Shown: positions 57,655 through 64,000 of the stretch, piece by piece
How positions within the stretch are numbered: position 1 is the stretch's first letter
How the letters are laid out: every line of letters starts with the position of its first letter
NCBI GenBank assembly: GCA_030015575.1
Contig: CM057337.1
Coordinates: 337,848,583 to 337,912,582, forward strand
Length of the DNA stretch: 64,000 bases
From: Agapanthus africanus
Taxonomy: Eukaryota > Streptophyta > Magnoliopsida > Asparagales > Amaryllidaceae
Reading direction: 5' to 3'
Position numbers and translations under genes: made by a program
Notes under the pieces: generated by a model
Database searches by the model: none
Told to the model about the DNA's origin: nothing
What the model saw: only the letters and a program-made list of their open reading frames with translations

Positions 57655-58623
57655 ATGGGACACAAAATGCAGTATGAAAGGGATTTTTCCCCTGTTTTCG
57701 CACACGAGATTTACGGTACATATTTCCCACATGAAATCGCACAAAGGGGTTGGAATTTCCTACTCTATAATCATGCATCTGCATTTGCTTTACCAAACCT
57801 AGTTGCTCTATTTTACGAATCCATGGAAGACAATAGCCTAGACAACTTCGGGTACATTAAACTGAATTGGGGAAACCATGAAATTCGCATCGATAGGGAC
57901 ATGATACACGAGGTTACACTCATACCACGTGTACCTGCACATGAACACCCACTTCGCTTTGAAGATTATATGCCATTAATGGGTAATGACTGTGCACGAG
58001 AACCGCGTAAGGGGATCCAAGCACGGACCCTTTTCGCAAATGTTTTAACTGTGTGCCGGTGGGCACAAAACAATATTTTTGGAAGTTCTCACAACACGAC
58101 CTTTTTCACCCCATCGTTACATGTCGTCCACACTTTAATGACGAAAAATCCTAGGTTCGACATGTGCACGGTTTTGCTACAATCCATAAGTACGGGGAAA
58201 CGAGGGAGTGTATATCCATGTCCCATGCTTGTTACCCAACTCTGCCGTTATTTCCTCCCAGCCGAGGAATTTGACTCAATTATGATAGACGATGTCCCGG
58301 TTCGACCACTGTTAGAGGGCGTCTCGTCGTCCTACTCTAGACTTACGGATATTTGGACACGAACAGAACCGGCAGAGAATGTACCTGCACACACCCCTAG
58401 CTCGAGCTCGACTTCGAGTGGGGAAGAGCTAACTCCCCAGGAGCATGCGCGATTAATGCGAAGAACAGTGAGAAGAATCGACTCTTTGAGAGATGAGTTT
58501 CGGGCAACTGCACGAGAGCACGACCGTCGGTTGACGGAAATTGAGCGGGGGATCCAAACACTTTTGGCTAGAGGGGAGAGATCACGTTCATGCTCACGAG
58601 CGCGACGTGGGGCCGGGCAGTGA
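57655..58623 (+). CDS. ORF3 of G, extra protein behind pol, function unknown
   Basis: An intact 322-codon ORF in the position where Athila elements carry their so-called env-like gene. The N-terminal two thirds (ALPNLVALFYESM..., KLNWGNHEIRIDRDMIHEV..., CTVLLQSISTGKRGS) resemble, from memory, the 'putative plant transposon protein' type found in extra ORFs of gypsy elements. A Ser/Thr-rich stretch (SSSSTSSGEE) follows, then a charged, probably coiled-coil segment (RRIDSLRDEFRATAREHDRR) and an Arg/Ser-rich tail. I see no signal peptide and no hydrophobic membrane segment, so an envelope role is not supported. The basic tail suggests nucleic-acid binding (inference). It is the only long intact retroelement ORF in the window. 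Confidence 0.7.
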   Translation: MGHKMQYERDFSPVFAHEIYGTYFPHEIAQRGWNFLLYNHASAFALPNLVALFYESMEDNSLDNFGYIKLNWGNHEIRIDRDMIHEVTLIPRVPAHEHPLRFEDYMPLMGNDCAREPRKGIQARTLFANVLTVCRWAQNNIFGSSHNTTFFTPSLHVVHTLMTKNPRFDMCTVLLQSISTGKRGSVYPCPMLVTQLCRYFLPAEEFDSIMIDDVPVRPLLEGVSSSYSRLTDIWTRTEPAENVPAHTPSSSSTSSGEELTPQEHARLMRRTVRRIDSLRDEFRATAREHDRRLTEIERGIQTLLARGERSRSCSRARRGAGQ

Positions 58624-59987
58624 GGGCACTGCTTTGCTCAAGTTTGGGGGTATTAGAGGGTGATGTATATAGTTATCCTTCGCATTGCATATTGTATATA
58701 TCTTTGTTTTCCTTTTGCATATTTAATTTCTGCATTGCATCTTTATATAAAAATCAGAAAACGTTGAAAAATTTGAAAAATACAAAAAAAATTAGAAAAC
58801 TAAAAACCCATAAAAATTTGAAAAAATTATAAAAATTATTGTATTCAATTTTGGTTAATTGATTTGAGTTTGATAAAAAGGTTAACTGAATAGGAAAAAC
58901 TAGATCCTAGACTTAGCAAATTAAAAACCCTAAAAATAACATTCCTTAAAGTTTAGCGATGGAGAGTATATGTCTTTATAGGTTATTTAGAAATAGGTAA
59001 ATTTTGGGTTCACTTCCTGGGCTAAGTCAACATGAGGGAAGAGTATTAATGTTCCTATTAAAGTATAAGTTCGAAAGATAGTTCCTAGCTTGAGTTTAGA
59101 TTCTGAAAACATGTACCCTACAAAATGCACAATCACGCACCTTGAAACTTGGATTAGTAGAAGAGACCTTGAATTAATCTTGTCTGAAGTCCTTAGCACA
59201 ATGAAAAAAAAAGAAAAAAAGGGGGGGATGAATAAAAAAAAATGGACACTGGTTTTTGTGATTACTTAGGGCTAGAAAATTAATTAGCAAGGGTGCTTCA
59301 TCACCTAGTGCCTTAGACCAACTGGTTTGGGAGTCACTGCTAAAAGCCTTGGGTGTTGCAAAACTAGGAAATACGGTTTAAAGGCCTAACGCATCTTGTA
59401 ATCGGCTGTTGGTACCTCAAGAAGTATTAACGGTCGCATGAAGGATGTGTAAGCGAAAGTTAAGTGCTTTGGACAATGGACGAGAGTACGATTGCTTGAT
59501 TTGAATTTCCAAGTGTAGGGGTGAAAATTACACACACGTGGGGAAATGTGATTAGAGTTTAGATAAGAGAAAGGAATGAAGAATAAAACTTGTGTCTTCA
59601 ATAGAGCTGATAGAAATTCCTAAGTGGAGATGTAACTCTAGAAGGAAAACTTAAGAGATGCTGAATTCTAAGTAATTTTATGGAACATGTATAATCTTAA
59701 GTTGCATAATAAGGAAATGTGAAGAATACGGGTGGATAATTTGTGAGGCGACGATAATAGAATTCCTTATTAGAAAACCTGATTGGAAAACAAAAGTCGA
59801 GAAACCAAATTGATAGGATTTTGTGGGTGTAATCCGCTGAAAACCCTCAGGAGACAACACTCCTCCTACTAGGGACACCTAGAGGTTTAACGGCTTGTTG
59901 CACGTGCTCAGTGCAATCGCGTTTCCCTGCGAAAGTGTGGCTAGGTTAGAATAAAATAATAAGTTTGCTCGAGGACGAGCAAAAAGG
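58624..59987 (+). other. 3' untranslated region of G
   Basis: 1.4 kb without credible genes. It has a second AAGTTTGGGGGTATT at 58640-58654, 19 bases after the ORF3 stop. A/G-rich runs lie near 59201-59240. A perfect hairpin TTTGCTCG-AGGA-CGAGCAAA at 59963-59982 lies just upstream of the polypurine tract. Confidence 0.75.
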
Positions 59988-60003
59988 TAAGTTTGGGGGT
60001 ATT
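59988..60003 (+). other. Polypurine tract of G
   Basis: gtaagtttgggggtatt directly precedes the 3' LTR at 60004. The G-run is broken from the LTR by TATT, as in related Athila elements. Confidence 0.75.
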
Positions 60004-61346
60004 TGTTCACATTATAATATTGCAATTCATACGCCCCACTTTTATGCATTTTTTAAGTAAACAGGTACTTTTGACGCTTGTTTGTTGCATGATACAGGAT
60101 ACAGGATCTCGGAGCAAATACAGTGAAAAAGACAAAGATGATACAGGAAATGGACTTTTGACCAACCAGCACACGGATCTTACTCAAGCCGAGACGAAAA
60201 ACAAGTGAAACGGTCAAAAGATCCTTACAAGTTTCACTAAGGATCTGGAGAATGCTAAGAAGCCCAATAGAGAAAAGAACAATGAAAATAGGAAGCCCAA
60301 GAGAAGAAAAACCAATCACAGAAAGTTGGTGAGCCAAGCCCACCAAAAGGCCGCGTAACCGCGGCTAAAGGCATGTCTTTGCCGCGGAACCGCGGCCATA
60401 TGGTTCCCGTGTCGGCACCGACTTCTTGTGTCGGTGTGTCGTTTCATATGTTGGGATTTTTAGGGGGCAAATATGTGATTTCATGTCTACGAGAGTCTGT
60501 AACCCTAGCTTCACTAGTTGCTTATAAATTGTACTCAAGATCTGTAAAATGGCATGCCTCTTATCAATCAATAAAAGTTCAGACCTGTTGAGAGATCAAG
60601 AGCATCATCTTTTCTTGTAAGTTTTTAAATTCCTGCCTTAGGATAATTATTCTACTTGCCCTAGTCATCTAATTGTTGCCTTAGTTTAATTAGTGTAATC
60701 CTCTTTAATCTGCAGTAAGTAATTACCCTTTAAAACATAACATAAAAAATGTCTCTTTGTAATAATTCCCTAATGAGCGAGTAAAATCCTCGCTCGTTAG
60801 GGTTAGGAACAAGAGAGGGAGTGAGAGATGGATGTCTCTCACCTCCTTCAATGCCAACATATTTTTTAAAAAACGAAATCTTCATGCACGTATGTATGAT
60901 CCGCCCCCTACGGCACCCTACCTACAAGGAAAAGGTGAACCGTAGTATAAAAGGCCGGACATATATGACGTCCATGAAGATCACAGCAATTAATAGGAAT
61001 GGACGGACAAGGATCTAGAGGAAGAAACTTTGTTTCTTCCCGATCATCCTAATCCCCTTTGCTAATAATTGATGTGATTTTTCTAAAAAGATTAAATCAA
61101 CGGCATTGAAAGAGGTGAAAACATTGATCTCAACATCCCTACCTTCGACCTAACCCTAACGAGTTCTTTCATATCACATAAATTCGTCTTAAATTCAATC
61201 GACAAAAACCAAACAACCAACGTAATCAACTCGTTAAAATACAAAAACAGAAACTAACACATCCCTGCGGATCGACCCTATTCACCAGCTAGCTGCAAAG
61301 CGACGCCGTTTCTGATTACGGTAAACTACAAACTTTGGATAAATCA
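60004..61346 (+). repeat. 3' LTR of G
   Basis: Same termini as the 5' LTR. The differences I can see are single bases, for example near 60079, 60692, 60851 and 61208. It is followed by another primer site rather than by flanking DNA. Confidence 0.92.
60349..60401 (+). promoter_or_regulatory. GC-rich double-palindrome hairpin in G 3' LTR
   Basis: Identical to 49235-49287. Confidence 0.6.
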
Positions 61347-61851
61347 AATGGCGCCGTTGCCGGGGATGGCGTAATTTTCTCTTTTTGTATGATTTCGGGT
61401 TGATATAAATTTTGAAAAATTATAAAAAATCAGAAAATACAAAATACAAAAATTATCTTTTCATTATTTTTATCTGTTTGAAGGGTTTCTCGTTTGAATC
61501 TTGCAGGAACAACAAAGCATCGCGGATCTGGAGTTTTACAGAAGGTCAAAACAGGAAAAGGAGCATAAGAACAGAGAGGAATTTTAAGCACAGAACAGTG
61601 CAAAAAGTTTCAGAGCCTGATTCCCTTGAAGCACCGCGTTTCCGCCGCACTATGCTACCCTAGGCCGCGGTTCCGCCGCCATCTAGCCACGTCAGCACAT
61701 AAAATTTGCATGGTTAGATCCCTCTTTCTCCCCTCTGAAACCTCCATATCTCCACTGTAAAAATTTTCTGCAGGTTTCTTTGCGCTAAAAAAAATCTTCT
61801 TCCCCCTTCTAAATAACAGATTTGCTGCAGGTTTCTTTGCGTCGCGCTAAA
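61347..61851 (+). other. Second primer site and leader copy behind G's 3' LTR
   Basis: TGGCGCCGTTGCCGGGGA at 61349-61366 and the following leader match 50236-50738 with about four differences, including the GC-rich pair (61633-61682). The match ends at 61851, where C's pol resumes. This is the stub of a second G unit. Confidence 0.9.
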
Positions 61852-62985
61852 GAAACCTGTTTTGATGAGGCAATCAAGGAATTTGATTTCATCAAGAACG
61901 AAGATGAGGCAATCAAGGAATTTGATTTCATCAAGAACGAAGATGAACCTTGTGTCTATAAGAAGATTGTAGGACGAACTGTCGTGTTCCTAGTCTTGTA
62001 CGTGGACGACATTCTTTTGATAGGAAATGACATTCCTATGCTATAATCTGTCCAGCTATTTTTGTCACAACGGTTCTCCATGAAGGACCTGGCTGATGCC
62101 TCGTACATTCTGGGGATCAAGATCTACAGAGATAGATCCAAGAGACTACTGGGACTTTCGCAGTCTAGGTACATAGGGACCGTACTAAAGAGATTTAGTA
62201 TGGAGAATTCCAAGCACGGTAACATACCCACATTGCACGGAATTACCCTCTCCAAGAAGATGTCTCCTAAGACTGATGAGGAGAGGGTTTGCATGAGCAC
62301 TATACCCTACGCTTCGGCGGTAGGATCTATAATGTATGTGATGCTATGTACATGACCAGATGTAGCTTACGCACTGAGCGTGGTAAGCCGGTATCAGTCA
62401 GACCCAGGTGAGGACCACTGGACGGCAGTGAAGAACATTCTCAAGTACCTGAGAAGGACTAAGGAGATGTTCCTGGTTTACGGTAATGGAGACCTCAGGG
62501 TCGAGTCCTTTACCGATTCAAGCTTCCACAGTGACAAAGATGACAGCAAGTCTGTCTCGGGTTTTGTGTTTACCCTCAACGGAGGGGCGGTGTGTTGGAG
62601 GAGTTCCAAACAGGATACCGTCGCAGACTCGACGATGGAGGCTGAATACATTGCTGCAAGCGATGCCGCAAAAGAGGCGATCTGGATGAAGAAGTTCATT
62701 AGTGAACTTCAGATGGTTCCGTCCATTGTTGACCCAATACCTTTGTATTGCGATAACAATGGGGCTATAGCTTTAGCGAAGGAACCAAGGTCCCATCAGA
62801 AATCCAGACACATCTTAAAGCGGTATCACCTAATCAGGGAGATCATTGATCGCCAGGAGATCGAGGTACGGAGAGTGGACACAAAAGACAACACGGCGGA
62901 TCCATTCACGAAGGCCTTGCCCCAGAATCAGTTCGAGCGGCTGATCGAGATGATAGGTCTTCGATACGCCAGTACATGGCCTTAG
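61852..62985 (+). pseudogene. Copia pol of C, second part (RT end and RNase H)
   Basis: It continues the RT broken at 48889, with about 20 bp of C missing or replaced at the junction. A 39-bp tandem duplication (61862-61939) repeats 13 residues, DEAIKEFDFIKNE. RT continues with LYVDDILLIGND near 62005. TAA at 62044-62046 and TGA near 62354 interrupt it. RNase H is intact to the end: [30 protein letters not shown] and a C-terminus ...STWP and stop. Confidence 0.88.
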
Positions 62986-62999
62986 TGCAAGTGGGAGAT
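62986..62999 (+). other. Polypurine tract of C
   Basis: tgcaagtgggagat lies between the RNase H stop and the LTR start at 63000. Confidence 0.85.
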
Positions 63000-64000
63000 T
63001 GTTAGTGTATATGCCCTAGAGGCCATTACTGTATCATACTAGTTTGTATATTACTTAATGGAAACTTGGGATATTCACCATTGTATACACAATCTTGCTC
63101 AAAATAGTAGTATGCTATTTGGTTTGTTTCTACTTCAATGTGTGTACATGTGTTTCTTTTAACATATCGCCTATACACATTAGTAGAGCCCTTAGGATCT
63201 TTGCTTGATTACCGGCGTTGTGATGGCGATCACACTCGTGGGGGCTGGGTAATTCATAAGCACATCCTTATGCAGGTCTCTAGTCGTAGGACTATCGAGA
63301 CAGGGCATCGATACTCCAGAGTAGACTAGCGTATGCGCTTCTCATCCCAACAGGGGAGACGGTCTGTCCCACAGCCGTCAGTACGTCGTACTTGAGATAG
63401 TATGCGGGTGCTCGTTAGGTTACGAGTACACTGGACAGGACTCGTCGGGAGCTGTTGGTTGGTATTATACCTATCGTAAGTTAACAATTCCCAGGTGACA
63501 TGAGTACAGCTTAGTCCGCTGACTTGACACTGTCATTTCTCCTCGAGTGTGTTCCTACTGTTCTTTGATTACTACCCTACCACGGCTCTACTGAGTCGTG
63601 CAAACAGGTAGTAGTTGGGTGCAGTCCCGAAGCATTTGGAAGCAGTGACGGTTAGACATGATTCCTCTCTCCCGGTATTGGGAGTTGATATCGCGCTGCG
63701 TCTAGGAGAGCCATTACACATAGTCATCCCTGGCCAGGGCAAGCGAGATTTGCTGGTAGTGTTACCAGTAGTTTCTCAGGGTGTTTTGGCCTACACTCCG
63801 ACACGACTTGTACCGCTATTAGGGGACTGACGTTTGCCAACCCCCTAGGCCCGCCATGCGATACTCTTAGACGAACAGACCGGACTGTACGGAGATTGTC
63901 ACATACAGGCTCAGTATGAGTTCGGATAGGTTCACCTCATCAGCCTTCTTATCGGCATCTACCTGGGGACCGTTACGTACAGCTAGTGCCGCTTGCGGTC
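63000..64000 (+). repeat. 3' LTR of C (continues beyond window)
   Basis: TGTTAGTGTATATGCCCTAGAGG..., the same LTR family as element A (11181-12910). It includes the stem-loop near 63449-63495 and the palindrome CCCTGGCCAGGG at 63728-63739. The LTR end lies outside the window. Confidence 0.9.

Larger units (their letters stand above)
48890..61346 (+). mobile_element. Ty3/gypsy Athila/Tat-like retrotransposon G, inserted in pol of C
   Basis: LTRs lie at 48890-50233 and 60004-61346 (about 1.34 kb, roughly a dozen differences by eye). The primer site matches tRNA-Asp. Gag-pol is in one frame with protease motif DLGAS and RT motif FMDD, a third ORF lies behind pol, and there is a polypurine tract. 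These are Athila/Tat-lineage features. No target duplication is visible because the right side carries an extra leader copy (61347-61851). The high LTR identity makes it one of the youngest elements here. Confidence 0.93.
42711..64000 (+). mobile_element. Ty1/copia LTR retrotransposon C, gag-less, split by element G
   Basis: The order is a 5'-truncated 5' LTR, primer site, leader, first part of pol (to 48889), the inserted gypsy element G, the rest of pol (61852-62985), and a 3' LTR running out of the window. The LTR family is that of element A, not that of B and E1, although the leader and pol are clearly related to both. The right end is not seen. Confidence 0.9.

Noticed and set aside
57655..58623. 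Calling ORF3 an envelope gene
   Set aside because: Position fits, but no signal peptide, membrane segment or cleavage site is visible.
1..64000. Host genes, tRNA or rRNA genes
   Set aside because: All long readable frames belong to retroelements. tRNA-like strings are only the primer binding sites (13-18 nt).

Overview
This window is a block of nested, mostly dead retrotransposons from a plant nuclear genome, almost certainly a flowering plant with a repeat-rich genome. The evidence is Ty1/copia elements primed by initiator tRNA-Met, an Athila/Tat-like Ty3/gypsy element primed by tRNA-Asp, a Del/Tekay-like chromovirus with a chromodomain, and a plant RTE-type LINE. I see no host gene, tRNA gene or rRNA gene. 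The names A, B, C, E1, F, G, N and LINE below are mine.

Layout. 1-476 is the leader of copia element A (minus strand, body outside the window). Its 5' LTR is split into 477-789 and 11181-12910 by a complete copia element, E1 (790-11175, minus, target duplication AGAAG). 12911-21660 is a degraded chromovirus, F (minus), carrying a 5'-truncated RTE LINE at 14287-16926 (plus). Copia element B runs from 21661 to 42609 (plus). It is split by a third copia element, N (25295-35946, minus, target duplication ATCAT). After B's 3' LTR the sequence runs on into about 100 bp of a second B-type leader, then into a 5'-truncated LTR of copia element C (42711 to beyond 64000, plus). C's reverse transcriptase region is split by the Athila-like element G (48890-61346 plus a 505-bp extra leader to 61851). 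C resumes at about 61852, and its 3' LTR starts at 63000 and leaves the window.

How the parts relate. E1, B and C share a pol gene but have no gag. A short conserved peptide of about 60-75 codons sits where gag should be. N has the same kind of leader and pol but does carry gag, so an N-like element could have supplied Gag in trans to the gag-less group. G is the best preserved element, with gag-pol in one frame broken by three stop codons and an intact extra ORF behind pol. Its two LTRs differ at only about a dozen places by eye.

Most unusual signal. The copia leaders (about 2.5-3.2 kb) look like heavily structured RNA. Each carries three hairpins, roughly 85-110 nt apart, that show nearly the same apical sequence. 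That sequence differs from element to element but is held the same within each, and the outer stems keep pairing despite base changes. A second signal is a GC-rich double palindrome (CCGCGG-NN-CCGCGG, usually twice) placed 183-195 nt downstream of the primer site in all five copia leaders. It recurs in the LTR, leader and ORF3 upstream region of the unrelated gypsy element G. Both resemble packaging or dimerisation signals, but that function is inference.
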